A stretch of DNA of 64,000 nt from Streptomyces sp. CB03234 (lineage in GTDB: Bacteria; Actinomycetota; Actinomycetes; Streptomycetales; Streptomycetaceae): NCBI RefSeq assembly GCF_001905885.1, contig NZ_LIYH01000001.1, positions 994,169-1,058,168 of the forward strand, written 5' to 3'. Position 1 is the first letter of the stretch; each line of letters begins with the position of its first letter. Made by a program: the position numbers and the translations under genes. Shown one piece after another: positions 1 through 8,435 of this stretch. The notes below the pieces were generated by a model, which had not been told where the DNA came from, ran no database searches, and was given only the letters and a program-made list of their open reading frames with translations.

Positions 1-218
1 GTACGGTGCTGTGGGCGGCCCTGCTGCTCCAGTCGTTCGGGGCGGTGCTCAGCGCGGCGCTGGTGTGCGGGGCGGCGACCGGGGCGCAGACGGTGGCACT
101 GGTGACCGGGGCGGGTGACCCGCGGCTGGTCGGCGCGGGCGTCGCCGGGGCGGCCGCCGTGGTGCTGGCCGTGCTGGGCTGCGTCCTGCTCGGGCGGGCG
201 ACCGCACACCGTACGTAG
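1..218 (+). CDS. C-terminal end of a membrane protein (5' truncated by window)
   Basis: The frame is open to the left edge and stops with TAG at 216-218, leaving about 71 residues. They form two strongly hydrophobic stretches (roughly residues 2-25 and 43-62) ending in a short basic tail, so this is the last part of a polytopic membrane protein. The next two genes encode glycosidase-like proteins of exopolysaccharide systems and lie on the same strand with a 19-nt gap, so a polysaccharide-export or PelG-like membrane protein is possible. The fragment itself has no diagnostic motif and this is inference from context only. Confidence 0.6.
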   Translation, partial: TVLWAALLLQSFGAVLSAALVCGAATGAQTVALVTGAGDPRLVGAGVAGAAAVVLAVLGCVLLGRATAHRT

Positions 219-237
219 ACAGACGAAGGATGCGCAC

Positions 238-849
238 GTGGACCTGCTGGTGCCCTACTACGAGCACCCCGCCGCCCGCCCCGCCGAATGGGACGCGATC
301 ATCGCCTCGGCGCCGCTGCTGTACGGGGTGATCCTCAACCCCGCGAGCGGCGCGGGCCGGGCGCCCGACCCCGCGTTCGTGACCGTCGCGGACCGGCTCC
401 GGGCGGCCGGGGTGTGCGTCCTCGGCTACACCGACACCGACTACGGCCGCCGCCCGCACGCCGACGTCCTCACCGACCTGGTCCGCCACCGCGACTGGTA
501 CGGCGCCGACGGCGCGTTCCTCGACCAGGTGCCGACCGAGCCCGGGGCCGCCCCGCACTACCGGCGCCTGGCGGTGGCCGCCCGCGCGGCGGGCGCCGCC
601 ACCGTCGTCCTCAACCACGGGGCCCACCCCGACCCCGCGTACGCCGAACTGGCCGAACTGCTCGTCACCTTCGAGGGCCCCTGGGACACCTACCGCGACC
701 TGGACCTGCCGGTCGCCGACCACTACTGCCACCTGGTCTACGCGGCCCCGCCCGACGCCCGGGTCACCACCCGCGTGCGGTGCGCGGTCCCCGGCGCCGG
801 GGCACACCCGTGGGGCACCCTCCCGCACGTCCTGGAGTGCCGCTCGTGA
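238..849 (+). CDS. Spherulation-specific family 4 (glycosidase-like) protein
   Basis: 203 aa. The GTG at 238 is chosen because a GAAGGA box sits 7 nt upstream and the alternative upstream start has no homologous-looking N-terminus. The protein opens with DLLVPYYEHP and has a TIM-barrel-like run of beta strands (YGVILNPASG, VLGYTDTDYG, GAFLDQVPTE, VVLNHGAHPD), the pattern of the spherulation-specific family 4 proteins often placed beside polysaccharide genes. No signal peptide is visible, so it may act in the cytoplasm or leave by another route. Its stop overlaps the GTG of the next gene (GTGA), indicating translational coupling with the GH114 lipoprotein. Substrate unknown. Confidence 0.82.
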   Translation: MDLLVPYYEHPAARPAEWDAIIASAPLLYGVILNPASGAGRAPDPAFVTVADRLRAAGVCVLGYTDTDYGRRPHADVLTDLVRHRDWYGADGAFLDQVPTEPGAAPHYRRLAVAARAAGAATVVLNHGAHPDPAYAELAELLVTFEGPWDTYRDLDLPVADHYCHLVYAAPPDARVTTRVRCAVPGAGAHPWGTLPHVLECRS

Positions 850-1637
850 TCCGCCGCGCCCCCCTCCTCCTCGCCGCCCTGGTCCTGGTGCTGGCCGGCT
901 GCACGAGCACGTCCGACGACGAACCCGGCCCCCGGCGGGACCGCTGGCAGCCCACGCCCGGCCAGGCGTGGCAGTGGCAGCTCAGCGGCCGGCTCGATCC
1001 GACCGTAGACGTGCCGGTGTACGACATCGACGGCTTCGACCACCCGGCGTCGACCGTCGCCGACCTGCACCGGCGCGGCCGCAAGGTGATCTGCTACCTG
1101 TCCACCGGGGCGTGGGAGGACTGGCGCCCGGACGCCGCGAGGTTCCCGAAGTCCGTGATCGGCAAGGGCAACGGCTGGGAGGGCGAGCGGTGGCTCGACA
1201 TCCGCCGCACGGACGTCCTCGAACCACTGATGGCGGCCCGCCTCGACATGTGCCGCGACAAAGGGTTCGACGCGGTGGAGCCCGACAACATGGACGGCTA
1301 CGCCAACCGCACCGGTTTCCCCCTGACGGCCGCGCACCAGCTGCGCTACAACCGCCTCATCGCCCGCCTCGCGCACGAGCGCGGCCTCGCGGTGGGCCTC
1401 AAGAACGACCTCGACCAGATCCCGCAGCTGCTGGACGACTTCGACTTCGCCGTCAACGAACAGTGCGCGGAGCACGACGAGTGCGCCGCCCTCAGCCCGT
1501 TCATCGAGGCGGGCAAGGCGGTGTTCCATGTGGAGTACGAGCTCAGCCCGCCGGAGTTCTGCGCGGAGGCGGAACGGCTGCGGATGAGCTCGATGCTGAA
1601 GCGGTACGAGCTGGGCGCCTGGCGCCGACCCTGCTGA
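846..1637 (+). CDS. GH114-type endo-alpha-1,4-polygalactosaminidase-like lipoprotein
   Basis: 263 aa. Starts at a GTG that overlaps the previous stop by 4 nt. The N-terminus is a lipoprotein signal: basic RR, a Leu/Ala/Val core and the lipobox LVLAGC. The body carries GH114 hallmarks: VICYLSTGAWEDWRPD, then a DAVEPDNMDGY segment with the acidic residues expected of the active site, and GLKNDLDQIPQLL. Family members cleave alpha-1,4-linked galactosamine polymers, and the PelA hydrolase belongs to the same group. Membrane anchoring and the coupled upstream gene suggest a role in processing a cell-surface galactosamine-containing polymer. The enzyme class is well supported; the in vivo substrate is inferred. 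Confidence 0.88.
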   Translation: MIRRAPLLLAALVLVLAGCTSTSDDEPGPRRDRWQPTPGQAWQWQLSGRLDPTVDVPVYDIDGFDHPASTVADLHRRGRKVICYLSTGAWEDWRPDAARFPKSVIGKGNGWEGERWLDIRRTDVLEPLMAARLDMCRDKGFDAVEPDNMDGYANRTGFPLTAAHQLRYNRLIARLAHERGLAVGLKNDLDQIPQLLDDFDFAVNEQCAEHDECAALSPFIEAGKAVFHVEYELSPPEFCAEAERLRMSSMLKRYELGAWRRPC

Positions 1638-1640
1638 GCC

Positions 1641-1689
1641 CTACGACGGGGCCCTACGACGGGCCCCTACGACGGGCCCCTACGACGGG
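1641..1689. repeat. 13-bp tandem repeat (4 copies of CTACGACGGG)
   Basis: The decamer CTACGACGGG occurs at 1641, 1654, 1667 and 1680 with an exact 13-bp period. A diverged fifth copy (CTAGGACGGG, 1701) contains the stop codon of the cold-shock gene. Each unit has CCC before and GGG after the core, so small hairpins are possible. It lies between the convergent GH114 and csp genes and may serve as a termination region. Confidence 0.8.
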
Positions 1690-1700
1690 GCGGCGTCGCC

Positions 1701-1904
1701 CTAGGACGGGCTGACGTTCTCGGCCTGCGGGCCCTTGGGCCCCTGGGTGACGTCGAACTGCACCTTCTGGCCCTCGTGGAGCTCCCGGTAACCGGTGGAA
1801 GCGATGGCCGAGTAGTGCACGAACACGTCGGGGCCGCCGCCGTCCTGCTCGATGAAACCGAAGCCCTTCTCCGGGTTGAACCACTTCACAGTGCCAGTAG
1901 CCAT
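1701..1904 (-). CDS. Cold-shock protein, CspA family
   Basis: 67 aa, the usual size for a single cold-shock domain. RNP1 (KGFGFIEQD) and RNP2 (VFVHYSAI) are both intact, with the starting strand GTVKWFNPE. It binds single-stranded RNA/DNA in the cytoplasm, acting as an RNA chaperone or antiterminator. A strong GAAGGAGAT ribosome site lies 8 nt before the ATG. Streptomyces carry several paralogues and the sequence does not show which one this is or whether it is cold-induced. Confidence 0.96.
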   Translation of the reverse strand: MATGTVKWFNPEKGFGFIEQDGGGPDVFVHYSAIASTGYRELHEGQKVQFDVTQGPKGPQAENVSPS

Positions 1905-1967
1905 GGTGATCGATCTCCTTCTTCGTTCACCCGCCGACTACCGGGACCCACGCCACTCAAACACCCT

Positions 1968-2777
1968 TCAGCCGAAAGTCAGCACGATCAGCGCCGCCGT
2001 CGCCGCCGTCTCCTCCACCGCCCCGAACACATCGCCCGTCACCCCGCCGAAACGGCGCACACAGCGGCCTAGCAGCCACTGCGCCGCCCCCAGGGCCACC
2101 ACCGCCGCCACGGCGTGCCGCAGCGCCCCGTAGGGGCCGTCCAGCGCGCCGCCCGCCCCCGCCGCGCACACCAGGACCAGCGCCGCCACCGCCACCGCCG
2201 ACCGCACCGGGACCGTCCCCGCCACCACCGCGCCCAGCCCCTCGGGGCGGGCCGCCGGGACGCGGGTACGGGAGGCGAGGGTGAGCGCGAGGCGGGCGAC
2301 CGTGCCGGCGACGGCCGCGCCGGTCATCCCGTACGCCCAGCCGCCCGACCCGTACAGCTGGTACAGCGCCGCCACCTGGGCGAGCAGCGCCAGCAGCAGG
2401 GTGATCACCCCGAACGGACCGATGTCCGACTGCTTCATGATCCGCAGCGCGTCCTCGGCGGGTTTCCCGCTGCCCAGCCCGTCCGCGGTGTCCGCGAGCC
2501 CGTCCAGGTGCAGGCCCCGGGTCAGTACGGCGGGTACGGCCGCCGACGCCACGGCGGCGAGCAGCGGGCCCGAGCCGAGCAGCAGGAACAGCCCGCCGGC
2601 GGCCGCCGCGGCGAGCCCCACCACCAGGCCGGCGAGCGGCGCCCACAGCATTCCGGCGCGGGCCGCCTCCCGGTCCCAGCGGGTCACCCGCACGGGCAGC
2701 ACGGTCAGGGTCCCGAAGGCGAAACGTATGCCGTCGGCGCTCGCACGGGCGCGGGTACGGGTGCGGGAAATGGTCAC
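1968..2777 (-). CDS. cobS: Adenosylcobinamide-GDP ribazoletransferase CobS
   Basis: 269 aa integral membrane enzyme that joins adenosylcobinamide-GDP to alpha-ribazole (phosphate), the last step of B12 nucleotide-loop assembly. Recognisable from FGTLTVLPV, the GLHLDGLADTADGLG motif with its Asp pair, the MKQSDIGPFG segment and RFGGVTGD near the C-terminus, separated by hydrophobic helices. GTG start; no clear ribosome site precedes it. cobT and cobU, its pathway partners, lie 3.3 kb away on the same strand, separated by three unrelated genes, so cobS is not in their operon. Confidence 0.95.
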   Translation of the reverse strand: MTISRTRTRARASADGIRFAFGTLTVLPVRVTRWDREAARAGMLWAPLAGLVVGLAAAAAGGLFLLLGSGPLLAAVASAAVPAVLTRGLHLDGLADTADGLGSGKPAEDALRIMKQSDIGPFGVITLLLALLAQVAALYQLYGSGGWAYGMTGAAVAGTVARLALTLASRTRVPAARPEGLGAVVAGTVPVRSAVAVAALVLVCAAGAGGALDGPYGALRHAVAAVVALGAAQWLLGRCVRRFGGVTGDVFGAVEETAATAALIVLTFG

Positions 2778-2823
2778 CGCGCGCAGGGTAGTCGGTAGAA
2801 CGCACGATCCTGGAGCGGGTGGG

Positions 2824-3621
2824 ATGGGTCACTGGTTTTACCGCAACATCGTCGAACCGGGGAAGCTGCCCCTGCTCGTCGCCCTCGCCTCCTTCGTGCT
2901 GACCTTCCTGGCCACCCGCACCGTCACCAGGCTGATCCGGGCGGGCAGGGGGCCCTTCCGCAACGTCAGGCCCGGCGGGCTGCACATCCACCATGTGGTT
3001 CCCGGCGTCGTCCTCACCCTGATCGGTGGTTTCGGCTCCGTCGCGGTGGGACGGCACGAGGCCGGGGCCATCGCCTGCGCGGTGCTGCTGGGGATGGGCG
3101 CCGGGCTGGTGCTCGACGAGTTCGCGCTGATCCTCCACCTCGACGACGTCTACTGGACCGAACAGGGCCGCAAGAGCGTGGAGGTCGTGGTCCTCACCAC
3201 CGCGCTGCTCCTGCTGGTCCTCGGCGGCTTCTCACCGCTGGGCGTCGACGAGGTCACCCCGGAGGAGCGGCAGGGCCGGGGCAGCCTGATCCTCACCATC
3301 GCGCTGAACTTCGTCTTCGTGCTCGTCGCCCTGTTCAAGGGCAAGTTCCGGATGGCGATCATCGGGCTGTTCGTGTGGCCCGTCGCCGTCTTCGGCGCGC
3401 TGCGCCTGGCCCGCCCCGGCTCGCTGTGGGCCCGCCGCCTCTACCGCAACAGGCCCAGGGCGCGCGCCAAGGCGGGGCTGCGGGCGTTCCACCACGACCG
3501 GCGCTGGGACACGGCCAGGCGCCGCTTTCAGGACCTGATCGCCGGCGCCCCCGACCGCGTACTGCCCTCGCGCCACCCGCCCGGCGACCGCCCACCGGAC
3601 GACGGACCCGAGCGGCGCTGA
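2824..3621 (+). CDS. Conserved integral membrane protein of unknown function
   Basis: 265 aa; ATG with GGAG 8 nt upstream. Five or six membrane segments are visible (about residues 15-32, 60-78, 82-100, 118-140, 155-185). Conserved-looking polar signatures lie between them: GGLHIHHVVPG and DEFALILHLDDVYW, a His-rich and Asp/Glu-rich pair that could bind metal. The C-terminal 60 residues are basic and probably cytoplasmic. I do not recognise a characterised family. Its last 94 nt overlap the 3' end of the rhomboid-like gene on the other strand. Confidence 0.8.
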   Translation: MGHWFYRNIVEPGKLPLLVALASFVLTFLATRTVTRLIRAGRGPFRNVRPGGLHIHHVVPGVVLTLIGGFGSVAVGRHEAGAIACAVLLGMGAGLVLDEFALILHLDDVYWTEQGRKSVEVVVLTTALLLLVLGGFSPLGVDEVTPEERQGRGSLILTIALNFVFVLVALFKGKFRMAIIGLFVWPVAVFGALRLARPGSLWARRLYRNRPRARAKAGLRAFHHDRRWDTARRRFQDLIAGAPDRVLPSRHPPGDRPPDDGPERR

Positions 3622-4256
3622 CGCCACGACACCACCGCGCAGACGACCAGCACCGCCGCGATCGCGGCCAGGTGCTCCTTGCCCGCGAGGTTGGACTTCA
3701 CCAGCACCTCGACCACCATCGCCACGACCACCAGAGCGCCCGTCACCCACGCCCGGTGGCGCCGGCAGACGTACACCGCGAGCCCGACGACCGCCGCCGA
3801 CGGCCCGGTGTCCACGACCTGCGCGTCCGAGGCCGGCAGGCCGAGCCCCAGCGGGGCGTCCGGGCCGAGCGCGATGCCGAGGCGCGCGTACATCGTCCCG
3901 GCGAGTGTCGCGGCGTACGCGATCAGCAGCGTACGCAGCCGGCCCAGGCAGATCTCCGCGATGCCGAACACCAGCAGGATCTGCGCCAGCGCGCCCCATA
4001 CCGGCAGGTCGAGCGCCGGTACGAACAGCGACAGCGGGGTGCGCAGCAGCGCCAGCCACAGCGGGTCCTCGGCCCGCACCGAGCCGATGTTCTGCACCGG
4101 CCCGTACCCCCAGGGCTGGTTCTGTACGAGCTGGAAGAGCGCCGTGAGGCACACCGCGCCGAGCGTCATGGCGACAGCCCGCCACTTGCGCGTCACCAGT
4201 GCCGTCCGTACGGCCGCGTACAGCGCCCCCCACTCGCGGCGCGCGAACCGCCTCAC
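3528..4256 (-). CDS. Rhomboid-like integral membrane protein
   Basis: 242 aa. The GTG at 4256 overlaps the stop of the MprF-like gene (GTGA), so the two are translationally coupled. About six hydrophobic helices are seen. Two segments resemble rhomboid active-site helices: DTGPSAAVVGL (GxS-like) and NLAGKEHLAAI (His-bearing). This fits actinobacterial rhomboid-like proteins, although the canonical GxSG is not exact and protease activity is uncertain. The basic tail, about 30 residues, is read through DNA shared with the convergent gene 2824-3621 and may be a late extension. Confidence 0.75.
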   Translation of the reverse strand: MRRFARREWGALYAAVRTALVTRKWRAVAMTLGAVCLTALFQLVQNQPWGYGPVQNIGSVRAEDPLWLALLRTPLSLFVPALDLPVWGALAQILLVFGIAEICLGRLRTLLIAYAATLAGTMYARLGIALGPDAPLGLGLPASDAQVVDTGPSAAVVGLAVYVCRRHRAWVTGALVVVAMVVEVLVKSNLAGKEHLAAIAAVLVVCAVVSWRQRRSGPSSGGRSPGGWREGSTRSGAPAIRS

Positions 4257-5998
4257 CGGCGTCTGCCTTCCAGGTGCCGGTGCGTCCACTTGGGCAGGCC
4301 CGGTGCCTCCAGGAACCCCTCCGCGCGGCCTGCGGCCAGGCCGATGCGCAGCAGGTCGGAACTCTTCTCGAAGAGCATGAATCGCGGCTCCCAGATCGGT
4401 CGGTACTTGGCGTTGGCGCGGTACAGCGACTCGATCTGCCACCAGCGGGAGAAGAAGCTCAGCAGGGAGCGCCACAGTCGCAGCACGGGGCCCGCCCCGA
4501 GCCTCGCGCCACGTTCGAAGACCGACCTGAACATGGCGAAGTTCAGTGAGACCTGCGTGATCCCGGTCTCTCCGGCGCGCTGGAGCAGCTCGATGACCAT
4601 GAACTCCACCAGGCCGTTGTCGGCGGTCCGGTCGCGGCGCATCAGGTCCAGCGACAGGCCCCTGGGCCCCCACGGCACGAAGGACAGCAGGGCCCGCGGT
4701 ACGCCGTCGGCGTCGGTGCACTCCAGCATCACGCACCGCCCGTCGGCCGGGTCGCCGAGCCGTCCCAGAGCCATCGAGAAGCCCCGCTCGGTGGCGCCGT
4801 CGCGCCAGTCGTCGGCCAGCCGCAGCAGCTCGGCCATCTCGTCGGGCGGGATGTCCTCGTGGCGGCGGATGCGCACCTGGTACCCGGCGCGCTTGACCCG
4901 GTTGTACGCCTGGCGGAGGGTCCGCATCGCCCGCCCCTCCAGGGTGAACTCGGCCGTGTCGACGATCGCCTCGTCGCCCAGCTCCAGGGCGTCCATGCCG
5001 TGCCGCGCGTAGACGGTGCCCGCCTCCTCGCTCGCGCCCATCACGGCCGGGATCCAGCCGTGCTCGCGCGCCTGGGCGAGCCAGGGCTCGATCGCGCCCG
5101 GCCACGCCTCGGGGTCGCCGATCGGGTCGCCGGAGGCCAGGCAGACGCCGCCGACGACGCGGTAGGCGACGGCTGCCTTGCGGGTGGGCGACCACACGAC
5201 GCTCTTCTCGCGGCGGAGGGCGAAGTAGCCGAGCGAGTCGCGCTCACCGTGCCGTTCGAGCAGCGCCCGCAGCTCCTGCTCGTCCCGCTCGCTCAGCGGG
5301 TCGACGGCCCGGCGGGAGCGGAACGCGGCGTAGAGCACGGCGATGAGCAGGAGCGTCGACATGATGTTGATGACGACGTCGACCCAGCCGGGTGTACGGA
5401 TGTCCGGCGAGGTGTCGGTGGCCAGCGTGACCAGGCGCAGCACGCCGTACCGCCAGCGTTCGGGGAAACCGGCGCGGGCGGTGTCGGTGGCGGTGACCAG
5501 CAGCGCGGCGAGCAGGGACGTGACGAGCAGTCCGCCGACGGCGACCGCCGTGGCGAGCACCGGGTTGGAGCGGTCGCCCTTCGCGTAGAACTCCCGGCGG
5601 CCGAGCAGCAGTGCCAGGACGAAGGCGGCGGTCAGTGCCAGCGAGACCCAGTTCTGCGCGTGCTGCCGGATCTCGGGGAAGACCATCGCGACGGCGAACA
5701 GCAGCAGGAACAGCCCGGCGAGGACGAGGTTGAGGATCCACGCGGCGCGCTTGCGGCGGCGCATGGTGATCGCCAGGAAGAGCGTGAACGCGCCGGAGAA
5801 GAAGCCGGCGGTGAGCAGGTACGGCGTGAAGTAGTCGTCCGTGTTGTGCCGCCGCAGGTCCTGGCCGAAGGAGACCCAGACGGCGCCCAGGACGTTGAGG
5901 AACGCGACGACACGCAGGTACCAGACGGCGAACGCGGCGCCGCGGCGCGAACGGACGGTGCTGCCGGGGGCATCGTCGGACAACCGGGCATCTCCCAT
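4253..5998 (-). CDS. MprF-like lysyl-phosphatidylglycerol synthase (DUF2156)
   Basis: 581 aa. Six N-terminal membrane helices (about residues 27-45, 59-75, 84-106, 116-132, 149-167, 207-226) are followed by a cytoplasmic GNAT-fold DUF2156 domain from about residue 240. Landmarks are LGYFALRREKSVVWS, GDPIGDPEAW, ETGITQVSLNFAMFR and NAKYRPIWEPRFMLFE. Such enzymes move an amino acid from tRNA to phosphatidylglycerol and lower the negative charge of the membrane. The N-terminal part is shorter than the full MprF flippase, so transfer to the outer leaflet may need another protein. Amino-acid specificity is not visible. A terminator-like hairpin lies upstream, so it probably has its own promoter. 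Confidence 0.85.
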   Translation of the reverse strand: MGDARLSDDAPGSTVRSRRGAAFAVWYLRVVAFLNVLGAVWVSFGQDLRRHNTDDYFTPYLLTAGFFSGAFTLFLAITMRRRKRAAWILNLVLAGLFLLLFAVAMVFPEIRQHAQNWVSLALTAAFVLALLLGRREFYAKGDRSNPVLATAVAVGGLLVTSLLAALLVTATDTARAGFPERWRYGVLRLVTLATDTSPDIRTPGWVDVVINIMSTLLLIAVLYAAFRSRRAVDPLSERDEQELRALLERHGERDSLGYFALRREKSVVWSPTRKAAVAYRVVGGVCLASGDPIGDPEAWPGAIEPWLAQAREHGWIPAVMGASEEAGTVYARHGMDALELGDEAIVDTAEFTLEGRAMRTLRQAYNRVKRAGYQVRIRRHEDIPPDEMAELLRLADDWRDGATERGFSMALGRLGDPADGRCVMLECTDADGVPRALLSFVPWGPRGLSLDLMRRDRTADNGLVEFMVIELLQRAGETGITQVSLNFAMFRSVFERGARLGAGPVLRLWRSLLSFFSRWWQIESLYRANAKYRPIWEPRFMLFEKSSDLLRIGLAAGRAEGFLEAPGLPKWTHRHLEGRRR

Positions 5999-6037
5999 GA
6001 AACGCGATCATATGGGGCATCGCATGACATGGCGGGC

Positions 6038-6079
6038 CCACGGGTACGGCCGCCTCCAGGCGGCGGCCGTACCCCGTGG
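6038..6079 (-). terminator. Terminator-like hairpin after cobT
   Basis: A 17-bp stem with a single bulged base (6038-6054 against 6062-6079) and a 7-nt loop lies directly 3' of the cobT stop. It probably ends the cobU-cobT transcript before the MprF-like gene. Confidence 0.7.
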
Positions 6080-6091
6080 GCCGTGGGCGCC

Positions 6092-7159
6092 TCAGTCCTT
6101 CTCCGGCAGTTCGGCCGCGAACGCCGCGGCCGCCTGGACGAGGGGGAGCGCCAGCAGGGCCCCGGTCCCTTCGCCCACGGTGACGCCGTGGTCGAGCAGC
6201 GGATTGAGCGCCATCCGGTCCAGCGCCTTCGACTGCGCCGGCTCGCCGCTCACCTGGCCCGCCAGCCACCAGTCCGGCGCCCGGAACGCCGCCCGCTGCG
6301 CGACCAGCGCGCACGCCGCCGACACCACGCCGTCCAGGATCACCGGCATCCGCCGCACCGCGCTCTGCAGCAGGAACCCGGTCGTCGCCGCCAGGTCCGC
6401 CCCGCCGACCGCCGCCAGCAGCTCCAGCTGGTCGCCCAGGACCGGCCGGGCGCGGCGCAGCGCGTCGCGGACCGCCGCGCACTTGCGCATCCACGCCAGG
6501 TCGTCGATCCCGGCGCCGCCCCGGCCGGTCACCACCGAGGCGTCCGTGCCGCACAGGGCGGCGATCAGCGTGGCGGCGGGTGTCGTACCGCCCACGCTGA
6601 GGTCACCGAGCACGACCAGGTCGGTGCCCGAGTCGGCCTCCTCGTCGGCGATCGCCATGCCGAGGCGTACGGCCTGCTCGGCCTCCTCGGGCGTCAGGGC
6701 GTCCTCGATGTCGATACGGCCGCTGCCGCGCCGCACCCGGTGGCGCGCCACGTCGGCGGGCAGCAGCTCCGGGTCGCAGTCCACCCCGGCGTCCACGACA
6801 CGCACCGGAACGTTCATCCGCCGTGCCAGCACCGCCACCGGGCTCGCCCCGTCCAGCACGGCGCGCACCAGCTCGTGCGTGCCGCCGGCGGGCCGCCCCG
6901 ACACGTCCAGCCGCGCCACCCCGTGGTCGCCGGCGAACAGCACCACGCGCGGCTGCTCGATGGGCCGCACCGGAACGGCCCCCTGGGCGGCCGACAGCCA
7001 CTCGCCCAACTCGTCGAGACGCCCGAGCGCACCGGGCGGCACGGTGAGGCGCTCCCGGCGTTCCTCGGCGTCCTGCCGCGTACCGCTGTCGGGGCGCTCG
7101 ATCAGATCGGAGAAGTCGTCGAGATTCAGCCTGCTCATTCGAGGAACAGTACCGGTCAT
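6092..7159 (-). CDS. cobT: Nicotinate-nucleotide--dimethylbenzimidazole phosphoribosyltransferase CobT
   Basis: 355 aa. Makes alpha-ribazole phosphate from dimethylbenzimidazole and nicotinate mononucleotide for the lower ligand of B12. The family features are clear: VVLFAGDHGVA, GDLSVGGTTPAATL, GRGGAGID and the catalytic-Glu loop GVTVGEGTGALL near the C-terminus (Glu about residue 330). The ATG at 7159 overlaps the cobU stop (ATGA) and is preferred for coupling; a second ATG at 7138 gives the more conventional N-terminus MSRLNLDDF. Forms an operon with cobU. Confidence 0.96.
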   Translation of the reverse strand: MTGTVPRMSRLNLDDFSDLIERPDSGTRQDAEERRERLTVPPGALGRLDELGEWLSAAQGAVPVRPIEQPRVVLFAGDHGVARLDVSGRPAGGTHELVRAVLDGASPVAVLARRMNVPVRVVDAGVDCDPELLPADVARHRVRRGSGRIDIEDALTPEEAEQAVRLGMAIADEEADSGTDLVVLGDLSVGGTTPAATLIAALCGTDASVVTGRGGAGIDDLAWMRKCAAVRDALRRARPVLGDQLELLAAVGGADLAATTGFLLQSAVRRMPVILDGVVSAACALVAQRAAFRAPDWWLAGQVSGEPAQSKALDRMALNPLLDHGVTVGEGTGALLALPLVQAAAAFAAELPEKD

Positions 7160-8355
7160 CCCCGCAGCACAAGAGCCTGCCCGGCGACCACCAGGAGCAC
7201 GTGCTCGCACTCGTCGGCGAACGCCGCGTTCAGCCGCCCCAGCTCGTCGCGGAACCGCCTGCTCCCCGCGTCGGCGGGCACGATTCCCGCGCCCACCTCG
7301 TTGGTCACCGCGACGACCGTACGCGGTGTGGCGCGCACCGCCGCGACCAGTTCCGCCACCCGCTCGCGCAGCTCCCGCTCCCCTGTCTTGGCCCAGGTGT
7401 CGTCGTCCCAGGCCCCGACCCGGTCCATGGCGTCGGTCAGCCACAGCGACAGGCAGTCGATGAGCAGCGGCGGCCCGTCCTGCCGCAGCAGCGGGGCGAG
7501 CTCGCACGTCTCCTCGGTACGCCACGCCCCGGGCCGCCGGTCGCGGTGGGCGGTCACCCGGGCCGCCCACTCGGTGTCGCCGTCCCGGGCGCCGCTCGTC
7601 GCCACGTACACCACCTCGGGGAACGCCTCCAGGCGCCGCTCGGCCTCCAGGGACTTGCCCGACCGCGCCCCGCCCGTGACCAGCGTGCGCCGGGGGACGT
7701 CCGGCACCTCGTGGTACTCGCCCACGATCAGCGTCGACCCGTCCGGCACGGCCCGCGCCCCCGCGGCGGCCAGGCGCCGGTCCAGCTCGCCGCAGGACGG
7801 CACGTCGTGGTCCAGGTGCACCGCGACCACGTCGGTCGCCGGCCCGACGGCCCCGGCCGCCCGCAGCCGGGCCAGCCCGTCGGGCCGGGCCACCACGTCG
7901 GCGACCACCATGTCGTAGGGCCGCCGCACCTCGGCGACCCCGGCCGGGGCGCCGCCCGGCGGCAGGTACAGCAGGCGCAGCCCCTCCGGCGACGTCACCT
8001 CGTACCCGGTGCCGGGGGAGTCCATGGGCACGGCCCGCACCCGGTGACCGCTGATCAGCGTCAGCTCCCGCCCGTCCGGTACCCGCCCGGCCGCCGGCAG
8101 CCCGGCCGGCAGTTCGAGCGCCGGCCCGTCGTGCGGATGGGTCAGCAGCACCTGCCGTACGCCGGTCAGCGAGTGCCCCGCCCGGGCGGCGGCCAGCGCG
8201 GCGCCGGGCGTCAGGTCGAGCAGCAGTGCCCCGTCCACCAGCAGCGCGGTGGCGGCGCGTGCCCGGGTGCCGCGGGCGGTCGCGCACGAGGCGCAGGGGC
8301 AGTCGGGGCGGGGCAGGCCGTCGGGGGCGCCGGTGCCGAGCAGAGTCACTTCCAC
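7156..8355 (-). CDS. cobU: MBL-fold domain fused to adenosylcobinamide kinase/guanylyltransferase (CobU)
   Basis: 399 aa. The C-terminal part (from about residue 224) is CobU: P-loop TGGARSGKS, EEFP-like core AFPEVVYVAT and VTNEVGAGIVP. It phosphorylates and guanylylates adenosylcobinamide. The N-terminal 220 residues are a beta-lactamase-fold domain of the PqqB/PhnP type, with VTLLGTGAPDGLPRPDC and a CPCASC metal-binding-like motif. Its HxHxDH box is degenerate (THPHDG), so hydrolase activity is doubtful. The GTG at 8355 has GGGAGGA upstream; the longer reading frame 5' of it is rejected. Followed by cobT with 4-nt overlap. Confidence 0.93.
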   Translation of the reverse strand: MEVTLLGTGAPDGLPRPDCPCASCATARGTRARAATALLVDGALLLDLTPGAALAAARAGHSLTGVRQVLLTHPHDGPALELPAGLPAAGRVPDGRELTLISGHRVRAVPMDSPGTGYEVTSPEGLRLLYLPPGGAPAGVAEVRRPYDMVVADVVARPDGLARLRAAGAVGPATDVVAVHLDHDVPSCGELDRRLAAAGARAVPDGSTLIVGEYHEVPDVPRRTLVTGGARSGKSLEAERRLEAFPEVVYVATSGARDGDTEWAARVTAHRDRRPGAWRTEETCELAPLLRQDGPPLLIDCLSLWLTDAMDRVGAWDDDTWAKTGERELRERVAELVAAVRATPRTVVAVTNEVGAGIVPADAGSRRFRDELGRLNAAFADECEHVLLVVAGQALVLRG

Positions 8356-8435
8356 GGGACGATCCTCCCGCGTCCCCGCGCGGGCTGCGCGCCCGGCTAC
8401 GCTGCGGGCAGGAAACCGATCATCTGGAGGCCCAC

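Noticed and set aside
6..218. Complete 70-aa gene starting at the GTG at position 6
   Set aside because: The frame is open beyond the window edge and has no visible ribosome site, so a truncated longer membrane protein is more likely.
4859..7918. 1019-codon frame on the plus strand over the MprF-like/cobT/cobU region
   Set aside because: His/Arg/Gln-rich low-complexity product typical of shadow frames; the minus-strand genes are recognisable enzymes.
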